The position numbers were made by a program, and so were the translations under genes. The notes beneath the pieces are model-generated. The model was given only the letters and a program-made list of their open reading frames with translations. It was not told the origin of the DNA and did not search any database. Positions 25,111 through 37,299 of a stretch of DNA of 64,000 nucleotides are shown piece after piece. Every line of letters starts with the position of its first letter. Positions within the stretch are counted from its first letter, which is position 1. Source of the DNA: Epiperipatus broadwayi (lineage: Eukaryota > Onychophora > Udeonychophora > Euonychophora > Peripatidae); contig JAQFVV010000064.1 of NCBI GenBank assembly GCA_028023455.1, positions 2,205,825 to 2,269,824 of the forward strand. Direction: 5' to 3'.

Positions 25111-25924
25111 ATGAATTCAAAGTATCTCTTTATGTATTTTTTTATTTGGGATATTCTTGTTGTAAGTCTGTGTGAAAATACTATTTTAACAAGCAAAAGA
25201 AATGAAAAATTTAATGAAATTGCATCCAAAACACATGATTTAAATAAATTAAAGAATGCAAAAGTATTTGGCTTTTTGACATTTTTACCGAAACTCTTTT
25301 TACTTTTCCGAGGTTTACGAAAACGGATGAAAAGAAGAAGGCATAGATATAGGCGTAGGGTAAAACACTTTAATATTTGTTTGTTTTTTTGTCTTATTAT
25401 ATATACAAAATTATGTAAGAATAAATTATAATATATGTATATACGTAGATAATATGTAATATAAATAAATAATAAATAGATAATATGTAATAAAATAAGT
25501 TATCAACTGTTTGCTAAACCAGACCTTCGATATCTTTGACAAAGCACGACTAAAGTGAATATTAGCAAATACATTAGCATGTCCACATGCATATAGACAT
25601 ACATTAAACTAATGCTGGTTATCATAAATTTGGATATTTACATATGTAAATTGATCTAGCAATTGCCTACGTCATTAGATTAAGCGATCAGGTTTCCTAA
25701 GATGAATATGCCCATATTTATGAGCTTTTTAGATGATGATGGTATATTGTCAGTTTTGCAGTGTCGGAAAGTACGGAGAGACACGTGCAAAATTAAAATC
25801 AAAAAGCACTCAGCATGCTCATTTATATAAAAGAGCTAAATACTATAACGCTTATAGCTTAGTATTTGTAGACTATGAGAAAAAATATTGTCATTCCTTT
25901 AAACCTGCTGATGCTAGAAAATAA
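25111..25924 (+). CDS. Candidate two-exon small secreted protein
   Basis: Exon 1 would run from a T-rich acceptor (AG at 25095-25096) with ATG at 25111 to a donor GTAAAA at 25360, giving 83 codons. Exon 2 starts right after TTTTTAG at 25733, in phase 0, and ends at TAA 25924. AATAAA signals follow at 25926 and 25934. The joined product would be about 146 residues. It has a hydrophobic signal-like start (YLFMYFFIWDILVVSLC), a charged middle, a strongly basic cluster (RGLRKRMKRRRHRYRRR) at the exon junction and a Cys-containing basic C-terminus. I do not recognise a family. Against it: exon 2 sits exactly in the loop of a large inverted repeat (25509-26198), so this may be a transposon by-product or chance. 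The start could also be at 25051 if the first AG is not used. Confidence 0.3.
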
Positions 25925-26198
25925 TAATAAAAAATAAAAGAAGCATGGCATATAATTAATTCTAAAAACTTCATAAATATAAAAGCTAATAGATTCCTCT
26001 TAGCAAGGACTAATCATTTAATCTAACGGTAGTCAACGGCTAAGTCAATTTACACATACAAATATGCAAAACTATAATAATCTGTGACTAGTTTAATATA
26101 TGTTTATATGCATGCGGATATGCTAAAATATTTGCTAATATTCAATTTAATCGTACGTTGACAAAGATACACTGTATCGAAGGCCTGGCTTAGCAAAG
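25509..26198. repeat. Large inverted repeat surrounding exon-like loop
   Basis: The left arm (25509-25732) and right arm (25962-26198) pair over about 220 bases with moderate divergence. Examples are 'ccttcgata', 'gaatattagcaaata', 'atgcatata', 'gtaaattga' and 'ttagattaa', matched in inverse order. The inner end of each arm is a 'tatttatga-g-tttttag' string, so both borders of the loop resemble a splice acceptor. The 230-base loop holds the candidate terminal exon and poly(A) signals. Confidence 0.75.
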
Positions 26199-26280
26199 TA
26201 ATAAATATTGTTTTATACAAAAATTTATTACTGTAATAGTTGATAATTTTCTGCATATTCTTATAGAATTTATTTTATTA

Positions 26281-26960
26281 CATAAAGTTATGAATATGTT
26301 TTAGCACAAAATACTTATATTGGTGATTATTTACGGTGATTATTTATCTTTGCGACATGTGTATGATCAAGTGTATCAGCAGTATGAGATATGAATGCTT
26401 AAGGATTGTGTGAAAGTCTGAATATTACATATAGAAGTGCAGGTAGAAAAAATCCTATACTGTAGAAAAATTCATGTTTCAAATTATAGTGCTTTAAGAT
26501 CCGCCCATTCCTTGTGTAAATGGATTATGTCCTGTACATGAAGGGTCAGAGTCAATTGTGGTCAACATCCATAGGATGAGAAGGTTGTCACTAATGTGGA
26601 CTTTGAGCATTCCATCACCAGATTTTCAATGAAATGGACAGCTGAAGGGTTGTAGAGTGGAGTGATTTGAAGCCTATCAATTAAAGTATGAAGATTGGCT
26701 ATTTTAATATAAGCTGAGCTTTGATTGTATATATGTGTGGAGATGATAATCTGGACCACTGACAAGTGCTAGTTTAGCACGAAACACGTATATTGGTGAT
26801 TGTTTATCTTTTCGACATGTGTGTGATCAAGTGTATCTGCAGTATGAGATAGCATGGATGGTTGAGGGTCATGTGAAAGTCTGAGTTCAAATCCCCTATA
26901 TATTACATATAGATGCAAGTTGGAAAAAAGCCTGTACTGTAGAAAAAAATTCATATTTCA
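26281..26960 (+). repeat. Hammerhead SINE-like family D, tandem copy 1
   Basis: One complete unit and part of another lie head to tail. The predicted hammerhead cleavage points are after A26319 (in a core truncated at stem II) and after A26792, giving a monomer of about 473 bases. Both units continue after TTGGTGATT with 'gacatgtgt-tgatcaagtgtat' and a tRNA-like stretch ending in a B-box-like GAGTTCAAATCCCC (26884-26897). This combination of a Pol III-type region and a hammerhead resembles the Sm-alpha SINE-like repeats of Schistosoma. Related copies are at 51173-51505 and 58385-58835. Confidence 0.7.
26744..26801 (+). ncRNA. Hammerhead-like motif of family D copy 1
   Basis: CTGACAA (26759-26765, against CTGATGA) is followed by a perfect six-pair stem II GTGCTA-GTT-TAGCAC, GAAA (26781-26784), a short stem III region CACGTATA and cleavage point before TTGGT. 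Stem I uses ACC (26755-26757) with GGT and TAATC with GATT. Two core changes probably inactivate it. Confidence 0.5.
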
Positions 26961-29299
26961 GAGTATGTTTTTCTAAATTTTATGCAATAAAATATTACAA
27001 CATGGGATTTAGTTTTAATTAACAAAAACTTGCATTTTATATTTATGTATGTACCTTTACATCTTTATCTATTTATTTACATCTTTCTTTTTATCTCCCA
27101 CATACATTCTTTTTTTCTCTCTTTTTCTATATACATATATATTGTAGCCCTTGGATTTGTCCAAGGCTCCAGTTTTTTAAGTTAGCTATGAAAGAGAAGG
27201 TTCCATCCAAATTTTCCTCATAATATATGCATTTTTTTCTCTGTAATAAGAAAATTTTAGCCAAGACCGAGTTTGAACCCATATTTATAAGGGATTGCAT
27301 ATGTTCAACTAGTAAGCAATCTAAAAATTTATTGTTAATGTGTTTATAACCAAAGGATTATTTTATTTTAAGTTATGGGTTAAATTGATATTAAGAAAAT
27401 ATTAGAAAAAGCAAGATTTACACATTTGTTGATAGGGAGGTGTGTGACTATTAAAAACTACATTAGGATAGTGAGTGTGAATAGTCATTATCATATGCTA
27501 GGTTGGAAATAAATAATTCATGAAAGTAAATAAAAAATAATAATAATATAGGTAGAATAGTTGTAATAAATAAAGATTAAGGCATTAAAAATCTAAATTT
27601 AAAGAAAAGTATATACCTGCGATGTGTATGTGTGTATATAATTTAATTGTAAATCTGGATGGTACAATTTACAATTAATAATCATTTCTTACATGTTGTA
27701 AAGCAATTTTAAATAAGAAATTAAAATCTTTTAAATAAGTTTAATATTAGCAGCCAAATTTAATATAAAGTCTGAGTTTGAAACAGCTGCAATAGATATT
27801 TGGTTTCACTATTAAAGGGAAAAAGTAAGATTATTTTTAGTGTTGGTATTATCTTACTCAGTTAATTATCATTCCTTAAAAGACAGATCTCACTAAGGAA
27901 TTTAAGTGGACCATTAATAGACCATTAATGATAGTCTGATGTGTCAGAGTGTCAAAAATTAATTGGCAATTAATTGTTAGATTTTAAAATTAATCATGTC
28001 TGTTTGAAATGGAGTTTGTGCCTTATTTTTCTGAGGGGGCAAAAGGTTAAAATTGATTGAGAAGGGGTAACCTGTCAATTAATTATAAAGATAAAGAAAA
28101 ATAGATGGACATCTATAAAATCTGTTTTAAAAGAAAAAAAAAGACTTGCTTGTATTTTGAAAACCTTATCTGTAGCAGTTTTCCTTCATTGACTAAAAAG
28201 AAAACTGTGTTATAAAATTGAAAATCATTTTATTGTACTTTGTCTCTTCAGAATAATTTGGCTAAATATAACAATGTATAGTGAGTAAATTTTAAGTGGG
28301 CACACACAACTTGAACCTCCAAAAGTCAGATATTCAGCAGATGGTAATAAAACTTTAAACCACAGAAGTTAAAATTTGAGTTTAATATCGTTTAGATATA
28401 TGCAAATAGTAAAATTTAAAACTCAAAAGTTTGATGCATATATAAGTCAATTTAAATCTACAAAATGAAATTAAAATTGGAAAAGGACAAACAAAAACAG
28501 ACTGATATTGTGAAAAAGTTAAATGAAGGCTGTTTAACTGAAACTTGCATAAAATTATAAAGTTTAAAGGTAATCTATCTAGAGTTGGGAATGAGGAACG
28601 CATTCAGCCAAATAAAAACTGTATATATGAGAGAAAAGGAACTGAACTCTGTCAAAAGAACTTTTTACAACAAGGACTTGTAAACCGGTCAAGAAAAAAA
28701 AAGGAGAAATCAGGAACCTGGAAGAACACCTACTAAAAGACTTATATAAATATATTTTTTTTTATTATTATTGTTATTCGCTCTTTGTGTGTAGGACATT
28801 TAATATATCTAAAAAAAAAAACGAATTTTTATCTTTGTAGTGTATCACATATACCAGTCTATTTTAAAATTAATTCATGTAATAATTGCTATTATGATTA
28901 TTTTCAGGGTAGAAATTGATTTCAGATGATTTTATATATGTTTATTTAAATGCTTTTGTTATTATGGTCATTTGCAGGGGGGTGAAATTTATATGCCTTA
29001 TTGAAAATGCTTTACAAACAATTTTTTTTTTCCTCAATTTAAAAAAACAAAAAACAATTAAGAGATATTATTATTAGCATCAGAAGTTATTATCAAATGC
29101 TTAGACTTATAAATGAATTGCTTGTCTTTTGAGTATCATCATCATTTTTATTTTTATTTTTTATAAAAGTGCATGGAAATAGTTTTGAGAATTTTGTGCG
29201 CATTTCTTATTGCTTATTATTATTGTGATCATAAAGTTAAGGCCAGAAACAACTGATTTATGCTTGGGGAATTTATGGCTCATATTCCAGTACACTAAT
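26961..29299. other. Non-coding AT-rich stretch
   Basis: No convincing gene. Overlapping short frames lie at 28382-28736 on both strands. A block near 27140-27300 contains GTTTGAACCCATA, which looks like a decayed B box, but no second copy is visible in the window. Confidence 0.45.
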
Positions 29300-31700
29300 T
29301 TGCGAGAATATTAAAGTTGTGAAAGTTTTACTTGTATAATTTGATGTTTCGACCTGTATGTGTGTGGATAGACAAAGATCACCAATTCAGTGAAGTTTAA
29401 CTCACTGAGATATATGCTATATTTTTAAAAGTATTTGAACCCAGTGGAAGAGTTTTCCCACTTGAGTATTCTCTACACCATAAGAAGGTTTCTTATTTTG
29501 ATGGCCAGAGGTATTTGGTATACCTATGTTTTTATATGACTAGCGATAAAAATCCTAGCATATATCAACCTTAGTGAAAAGGTTTTCTCTTATTCGGGTC
29601 TCTGCCTGCCTCATATTAATATTTGATACCCCTTACATGTGTATGAGAGGGTAGCCATGATAAGCATTATTATAAGTATTGGATACCAGGTCGCAAACTC
29701 AATTTAATGTTAGAACGAATGCCGATAGTGTATGTGCAATTAGTGTATTTGAATATTGTTTTTGTATATTTGATTTAGCATTCGAGCCAAAATAATTAAG
29801 TTAATAACTGTTAAGAGTTAAATAAAACTTACGAATGATTGGGCATAAGCAATGCGTATATAAATGTATTTAATAAATATTTACATGGCCAGCTGAGAAC
29901 TTCGCTGGAAAGGTAGTATTGTTAAAATATTATTATGTTATAAGAACATGAACATAGAGAGTGCACTAGGATGATGTTTGATCTTAATGCCAATTTATTT
30001 GCAATAACTTAGTCTCACTATTAGTAAGATATCTCTGTTGTAAAGATTAGGGCCAAAGAATATTTAATCAGGATAATCGGATAAGATCAAGAAATTTGCA
30101 AGGGAATATCAACTTTAGATTTATTAAATAAAATTATTAGATTTAATTAGGGGAAAAGTCGATTATGTATTTTCTACAATATATCTGTAATAAAAAGAGA
30201 AAGCATTGAAAACGGGAAGAAATTGGTATTTATCATATTTAAGGTAAAAAGAAAGTGTAGATATAATGTATTGTATATGTTTTGTATTGATTGAATTATA
30301 GTTTGTCAAATAAAATTTGTTATTTGTTTTAAATAAAATTTGCGTGTGTCTCCATGTTTTTGTGGGTTATTATTATCTAGATGTTTCCAATCCAATCATA
30401 CATCAATATAATATTATTATGAATATTTGAATTATCATGTACGTAATTAATATTTAGTAAAACTATTTAAAAGGTTAATTTTAAATGCATAAAATTACCA
30501 AATAATTTAATATTGTTTAAATATAAATCGAGAATAGAGATAGTATTGAGTGATAGCGAGTGCAGAAGGTGGGCATAAAATCCTTTCCCCATCCGTTGTA
30601 TTCAAACTCCTCTAGACGCATTTTATTTTTATATGGTTTTGTTATAATTGCGATTATGTTTTATGATGTGTTTATAAAGATTTAATAAGCTTAAAATATT
30701 CCAGCTTTAATGTAAATTGATATTGAACTGCATTAAAGACAACCGAGATCACCTTGGAGGCGATCAAGAGAGGAGTGTTTATGACCAATAATCTATCGCA
30801 GCTTATTCGATTTCCACATTTAATTGTTCGAAAAACCCTGAGAAGAGATTAGAATGAGAGGAAATGAGCTAGCAAAGATGTAAAATTTAATAATAAAATA
30901 AATAATAGTGTAATAGACCTATGGACGTGAAATTGATGAAGGGATGGATCAGGAAGGTGGAGATGAATATAGAACTTTATAATTAGAATAAAATTTAATT
31001 GTAGCTTTAATCATAGTGAATGGGATTATGCTGAGAATAACCTGGAATTCTTAAAGATATTAATATTGTCAATTTTAATGCGTTCACAGTGTTCTCTAAA
31101 TTAGTAATGTATTAACCCATTCATGAAATATTATTACTAAGAGTATTGAATTGAGATTTAACCTCTATATTTTATTGGAGCTGCAATTTGGCGCCCTGGC
31201 AATTAAGCTTATAGATATTCTGTATCATCATCATCATCTCAGTAGGCCTCAGAAATAGTGTTAGCTGGGAATGATGAAGTATCCATCGATCCATTCTTAA
31301 AATGTTGTATATGGCATGCAGTTTATCTGCAACTGTGTAAATGCCATATAGTTTGAATATAATATAATTAATCCATAACGTGGATGTGCGATCATTTGAA
31401 TAAAATTCTCATTGGTTATAATGAAGTTATAATTAGCTTAAACTATCCAATAATATATATGATATTTGGAAGCTCTCCCAATCGTTTAGTTATGTTTGAA
31501 ATTCATTGTGGATGACCGATTGAGAGATTGCAAAATGCGTTTCATGTTACTTTAATAAGTTTATATAAAGTTAACAAAATAAAATAATAACTTTTTATTT
31601 GTTAGAATTGATTTTATATAGTTACAATTGGCCTGTAACGCGGTCGCACGAAGGAGGTTATATTTAATTTATACGTATCAAATATATTAGTCTATGCATT
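29300..31700. other. Less AT-rich non-coding block with an LTR-end-like signature
   Basis: This stretch has more CpG-containing, higher-complexity sequence than its surroundings but no open frame. At 31183-31200, GCA is followed by ATTTGGCGCCCTGGC, which looks like an LTR end followed by a primer-binding-type string. TGTAACGC occurs at 31634. I could not find a matching LTR start, so a decayed LTR element is only a suggestion. Confidence 0.25.
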
Positions 31701-32136
31701 ATATTTGAGAAATTATTAGATTAAATCTATACTTAGAAATTGTTTAATCTATACTTATTACACTAGAATATATACAATTGATGCATTGCATATTTAATTG
31801 ATACTTAAGAAGTGCATCTGTCGTTAATTTATATATTTAAGAAATGTTCATCATCTTTCAAAAACCAATAATAATAATATTTTTGAATTTTCATTTAGTT
31901 AGAAAAATTAGCATCATCATTCTTCTCTTGAATATTTCGTTGGTTAGAAATGGCTACAACGTGGAAGCCTATTAAACATCGATCCCCTAGCCCAAAACTT
32001 ATTCGTTTAACAAAATCTGTTCATTTAGTAAAATATAACTTCGTGAAAAATCGCAATATAAATTATTCGTTTACCAGTAAAAATATTTTTGAAATTTTAA
32101 TTGTTAGAATATATATATATATATAAATGGAACAAA

Positions 32137-32275
32137 AAGATATATTCTATCTGATCTTTAGTTTGTTATATTGTAAATTAATTAAGCATTGATACCTGAA
32201 ATGGTTGCAACTTCAAGTTAGTAATGCTTAATTTATTTACTATATAACAAACCAAAAGTCATATAGAAGATATAT
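32137..32275. repeat. Imperfect hairpin
   Basis: 'agatatattctat', 'tttgttatat' and 'attaagcatt' on the left are mirrored by 'aatgcttaat', 'atataacaaa' and 'atagaagatatat' on the right, with a loop of roughly 35 bases. It lies beyond the possible continuation of the Penelope relic at 33.2-34.0 kb. Confidence 0.6.
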
Positions 32276-32416
32276 TTATTTAACTGAATAGAATAGTATT
32301 GATATTACAAAAAGATGATATGTTGGACTATTTTCATCATCTGATGCTACATATTGAATGGCTTTAGAAAAACTTTTAAACTTGATTTAAATTTTTTGAT
32401 TACATTCAACTGATTA

Positions 32417-33212
32417 TTTGTAAAATAATATAGGTGCTATTGCACTTGACCATAAAGTTACTTTTTACTTAAAAACAAAATAAAATTATATTACTCTGCA
32501 AGCATTTTCAAGAGATGTGCTCTCATCTTCATAGCTCTGAGTGAAGTGATTATATGCAAATTATGCAAAGTTCAAAGGTTAATTACTCCATTTCTTTGAG
32601 ATCATGAAGCATGTATCCTTCCAGTTGATGGTGTTGCAATCCATCACAATGAAGCAGGCCTCCTTAACTTTTCTTTTTATGTCATGCCTTTCTTTGCAGA
32701 CCAGGTTGATATCTTGTGGTTCACAGTGTCCTGTTATGTGATGGATCTGACTAAACTTTGATGTATGCATATTTGTGTTGTAGTAATCTAGTTTCTATTG
32801 CTGCTTTAGTTTCCCCATAATATGAGGCTCTACAATTTGCATGAGTACATGCAATATTATAAATGGCTTGAGGTTATTCCATTTTTGCACTTCATCAGAA
32901 CATAACAGGACACCAGTGTGAACCACAAGATGCCTGCTTTATTGTGATGGATTGCAATGCCGTCAACCGCAAGGACACATGCTTCGTGATCTCAAAGATA
33001 TGGAGTAATTAACCTTTGAACTTTGCATAATTTGCATGTAATTACTTCACTCAGGGCTATGAAGATGAGAGCACATCTCTTGAAGGTGCTTGCAGAGTAA
33101 TATAATTTTATTTTGTTTTTTAAGTAAAAAGTAGCTTTGTGGTCAGGTGCAACAGTGCCTATATTATTTTACAAATATATTTTCACACACAAAGTTTTTG
33201 ATTTAGGTTTGA
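32417..33212. mobile_element. Penelope-like 3' end in snap-back form with target duplication
   Basis: Two inverted copies of one sequence (32417-32745 read on minus; 32888-33183 read on plus) surround a short spacer. The unit is bounded by a 13-base direct repeat, 'attcaactgatta', at 32404-32416 and 33213-33225. Each arm encodes the end of a PLE GIY-YIG nuclease. The left arm frame (32770-32579, minus) has HHITGHCEP, then KERHDIKRKVKEACFI and KKWSN; the right arm keeps the last part with stops. After the stop, each arm has a hairpin GAGAG-CACAT-CTCTT between TGAAGA and TGAA, a possible decayed hammerhead. Inverted partial duplications are a known feature of Penelope elements. Confidence 0.7.
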
Positions 33213-33225
33213 ATTCAACTGATTA

Positions 33226-33990
33226 GTAATATTACACAGATTAATATATGCACAATGTGGAGTTTCTCCTCACTTCTTCAGATATTGCTGGTCTCACTAG
33301 TGGTATTATTGTCATGGAACAAGATCCTGGAGTTTTAGATTCTTCAATATTGGATTTTAAGTTAATGCTCCAACCAACTCAGCAATTCTGTCAAAGGTAA
33401 TAATCAGTAGAAATTCATATACTTAGCTATGAGATTCTTTCCTGATTTCTCCACTTTTTCCTAACAGCAAAATTAATTAGTGGCTTTGGACATTATGTAT
33501 TGCCACATTAGTTTTATTTTGTGGTCAATTGTCATGGTCTGTGAGCAGTTTTTTGGAATGTTTTTCTTTATACTTTTTTCTCTCTATCCAATATTTTTGT
33601 GTTTTCCCAACTGAACATATGCTCAATGGTATAGACATAGTTTGTGACTTTAGATATGTCATTTTTTTATTTCTAATCATCATTTTGTGTAATTCCAATC
33701 ACTTTCCAATAAGGCAACCAGTTTTACATACATTATTCCAAATTCACATGCTAATTTATACATGCAGTTACTATTTTTCCACATCTCAAGTTCAGGCTTT
33801 ATATATAATAGAATTTCTTATAGTGTAGTAAGGTTTTGGAAATCTGTTATAGTAATGCATTCTTTGCAAATGTTCTTTACTTTGTCTGTTATTTCTGGTA
33901 TGTGCAGATATGCTATTAATACTTGCTTGATTTTTGATGTTTGTTTTTGTTGTCTAATTTTTTTCTTAATAACAGCTGAAGGATAACCAT
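33226..33990 (-). pseudogene. Penelope-like RT-to-nuclease segment
   Basis: On the minus strand, 33986-33830 encodes IAYLHIPEITDKVKNICKE, like the linker between RT and nuclease in PLEs. 33790-33700 encodes CMYKLACEFGIMYVKLVALLES, matching the start of a GIY-YIG domain (Y-K-L-x-C-x-C-G-x-x-Y) with substitutions. Later blocks are fragmentary. The relic is broken by the snap-back insertion at 32417-33212 and may resume below 32404. Confidence 0.6.
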
Positions 33991-34095
33991 TCTCATGAGA
34001 GTTTGTTCTGTGTAGATCTTTTTTGTTTTTTCAAATCACTGGTTTCTAAAAAAAATTTTTTTGCTCTCTTTCATAGTGATAGTATATAATTAAAT

Positions 34096-34725
34096 ATAAA
34101 CAATGAGCATTGTCAATTGCTGAACAAGCTTTGTGATAAATGCTTAGCCAGAGAAAGCATTTAAAATATCTCTGTCACAAACCTCCCCTCCCCAAACCTC
34201 TGACCATGATTTCATGCTTTGGCACTCCTCAGAGAGGCGTTAGGGTAGCTTCAGACACTAGATCTAAAAATACCAACCCAAAAACAGCATTCAACTAAAA
34301 GTTGTCTATTGAGTGAAAAATCTGAATCTTTCAGACACCTACTTGTCTTCAAACCCAGCTATACAACTCAAATAGCTATATGGGGTTGAGAGATCTTCAG
34401 CCATACCATATATTAGTGGTCTTAGCAATATAACATCGCATAAGATTTAAGGCAGAGACTATAAATAGTCAAAATAAGAGTCATAGATCACATGACCCAA
34501 TTCTCTTAAGCTTATAAGATATAAACAAAGAGCATTGCCAATTTCTCAAACTCCTCAGAGAGGTACAAGCCAGACACTAGATCTAAAACTACCAACCCAA
34601 AGCCAGCATTTATCTAAAAGTTACCTATTGAGTTGAAAATCTGAAATGTTCAGACACCTACATGTCTTCAAACCCAGCTATCCAACTCAAATAGCAGCTA
34701 TCCAACTCAAACAGCTATCAAAAAT
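34096..34725 (+). repeat. Direct duplication of a roughly 200-290-bp non-coding block
   Basis: 34096-34382 and 34525-34725 share 'gagcattg-caatt', 'actcctcagagag', 'cagacactagatctaaaa', 'taccaacccaaa', 'tcagacacctac-tgtcttc' and 'aacccagctat'. The second copy is shorter at its start and ends in a duplicated 'gctatccaactcaaa' unit. Confidence 0.75.
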
Positions 34726-35028
34726 ATATGTATTTTTAGTCTCCATTTTTTTGATAACTTAAATTAGCACTAGAAGTCACGGAAAGCATTTTCTTTTTAG
34801 CATTGATATTTTGAATTTTATTAGACATTTTTAACTATCTGCTCTTGTTAAATCTTGCATACTTGAAGCTTTCTATCTATTAATACAGTGAATATGCATT
34901 TTAAAGATTTACAAGTTTTATTCGGTCAATAGTTACATATTACTGGTTATAGATTTGTCCAATATTTATTTATTAACCATTTTTTATTATATTTAATAAT
35001 TATACGATGATTCCATTTGTTCTTGTAA

Positions 35029-35382
35029 TTATATAAAAATACTTTCCCATTTATTTATTTTTATTAATAATTTTTTAATATCTTTTTTTAAAAATTTAAA
35101 TCTACAAATATTTTTATTTAATATATCATATTTTTCGTCTATAAAAATTTGAAGAATATAATTTTCTAATTTCATTTTTAATTTCCAGTTGCCAGATATC
35201 TTTTTATTATTTTTTATCATAATTTTATAAGCATGAAAAATTACTTTATATAATTTGCAATTATTTAAATAAATTAATTGACCTTTGATTTTTTCAATAT
35301 AAATATCTATAATAGATAAAGATATTAATAAGAAGATTGTTACTGATATTGAATTAGTAAATATATCAGTTGATGATTAAAA
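35029..35382 (-). pseudogene. Lys/Ile-rich retroelement-like frame opposite the PLE start
   Basis: The minus strand is open from about 35382 to 35029, including 63 codons from an ATG at 35220. The pattern NNKKISGNWKLKMKLENYI resembles the W-K-x-x-x-E segment upstream of RT in some metazoan retroelement proteins. Composition bias makes this weak. It sits back to back with the plus-strand Penelope relic and may be part of that element's 5' inverted arrangement. Confidence 0.25.
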
Positions 35383-37128
35383 AAAATATGAAGACTTATA
35401 TAAAAAGAAAATTACGTATAAGGACTATAAATATAGGACTCTTTTTACTAATGTTAAGATCTGTGATTATGAAATGATTACTATTTGTAAAGAGGATAAA
35501 GGAAATAGATTTGCTGTCATGTATTATAAGGATTATATTGACAGAATAGAAGATGAAATAAATGAAGAAGGATATAGTAAATTATTGAAAGATCCAGGGA
35601 TAAAAAACAAATATTTAAAACTACTTAATAAAATGAAAGATTATAAAATTATAGATATAAATGAATATAATTTATTATATCCTTCTTCTTATGAAAATTC
35701 ATATATTTTTACAAAGGTTAAAACTCACAAAAATAGTAACCCATTGAGGCTGTTGTTTAACTTAAGTAATTTTATTTTACAGAAGTTTTGTAAGTATATA
35801 AATAAATGGATAACAGGTATTTTAGGATATGGTGAACATTCTATAAAGAATGCAGAGGGTATTATCAATAAATTAAATAATATAAAATTAAATAGGAATC
35901 AAAGTATTTTTGCAATGGATATTGAAAGAATGTATCCAAGTATTCCAAAACATAAAAGTATAGATATATTAATACAAAATTTAAGTAAATATATAGATGA
36001 TATAAATATTATTGAAGAGGGTTTAAAATTAATATACAATAGTTTACATTTTAAATATAATAATAAATTTTGAGCATATACATTAGGGATGGGTTGTGAG
36101 TTGTGCAATTAGTGAGTTAATATCATCAATATTTATAAATGAATTAGAAAATATTGTAATTAAAAAAAGGGTAATTAGTCAAGAAGTAATACATTATTCT
36201 AGATATGTAGATGATATTTTAATTATTGGTAATAAAAGAGTAATGAATAATATTTATAATGAATTTAATAATAATATATATAAAACTAAATTTACAAAAG
36301 TAGAATTTGAAGATAAAATTAAATATTTAGATATAGAAATTAATATAGATGAAGATAATAAAATTAAGTTAAAACATTTTATCAAAGAACATAAATTTAA
36401 AAAAAATTAATCATGTAGATTAACAACAAGCCTGGTGCAAAAATTAGTAATTATTAAAAATTTTAAATATAGGAATGATAAATATACCATAGATAAAAGT
36501 GTAGCTCAATTAAAAAAGAATCAATTTATTAAATTATATAAAGATTATGAATATAATCTTAAAACTATTAAAAATATATTTTTAATTCTAAAAAATCTAT
36601 AATGGGTGATAAAATTTCTGAGGAAAATAATGGTAATGATAATGGTAGTAATGAATCAAATAAGAAATGGATTAAACATTCATATTATCATAGGATATAT
36701 AATACATTAAGATATAACAAAAATTATATTGAGAAGAATATAAATATTGGCTGGACAAATAGTAAAAATCTCAATCTATTAATAAGTAATTATAGATTAA
36801 GAGATGATATATGTTACAACAAAGGAATTGTACATAAAATTACATGTGAAATTTGTAAAATGATTTATTTTCAGCATACTGTCAAATAATTAAAGGTAAG
36901 AATCAAGAACATAATAATGCAATTAATAGAAGAGGTGAAAAATCTGCATTATATATTCATTACTTAAAAGATGGGCATAGAATAGCTGCTACAAAATGTA
37001 TTAGAAATTTAAATTACATCAAAGATAAAAAAAAAAAAAGACAAATAAATGAATCATACTTTATTAAAACTAATTTAAATAATTGTAAGAATATTTACAA
37101 GACTTCTAAAATATTGGTTAACATTTGA
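35382..37128 (+). pseudogene. Penelope-like element: RT plus GIY-YIG nuclease
   Basis: Four frames in order make one PLE protein. 35382-36073 covers the RT N-terminus and palm start: EDKGNRFAVMYYKDYI, KVKTHKNSNPLRLLFN and FAMDIERMYPSIPKHKSI. 36096-36410 has the catalytic YSRYVDDILII followed by KYLDIEIN. 36602-36889 has the start of the GIY-YIG nuclease, GIVHKITCEICKMIYFQHT. The nuclease then continues in another frame from 36892 (KNQEHNNAINRRGEKSALYI, then HYLKDGHRI) to a stop at 37128. Single frameshifts separate the pieces, so this copy is fairly young but inactive. The codons are extremely AT-biased. RT plus GIY-YIG in this order is diagnostic of nuclease-bearing PLEs. Confidence 0.82.
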
Positions 37129-37299
37129 TTAATTAAAAATGAGTGAGAAATTATATAAAATGACATATATATAATTGTAAAAAAAATGCATGTAATATAG
37201 TCAATTATTTTGTAATTACTGGATTTATAAATGAGGGTTTTGATTTATTTTAATGATTTATATTGTTATTGTTTGTTTTAATTTCATTATTGAGCACTA

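Noticed and set aside
33529-33986. Plus-strand frames of 99 and 74 codons
   Set aside because: They are antisense to the Penelope-like nuclease segment read on the minus strand.
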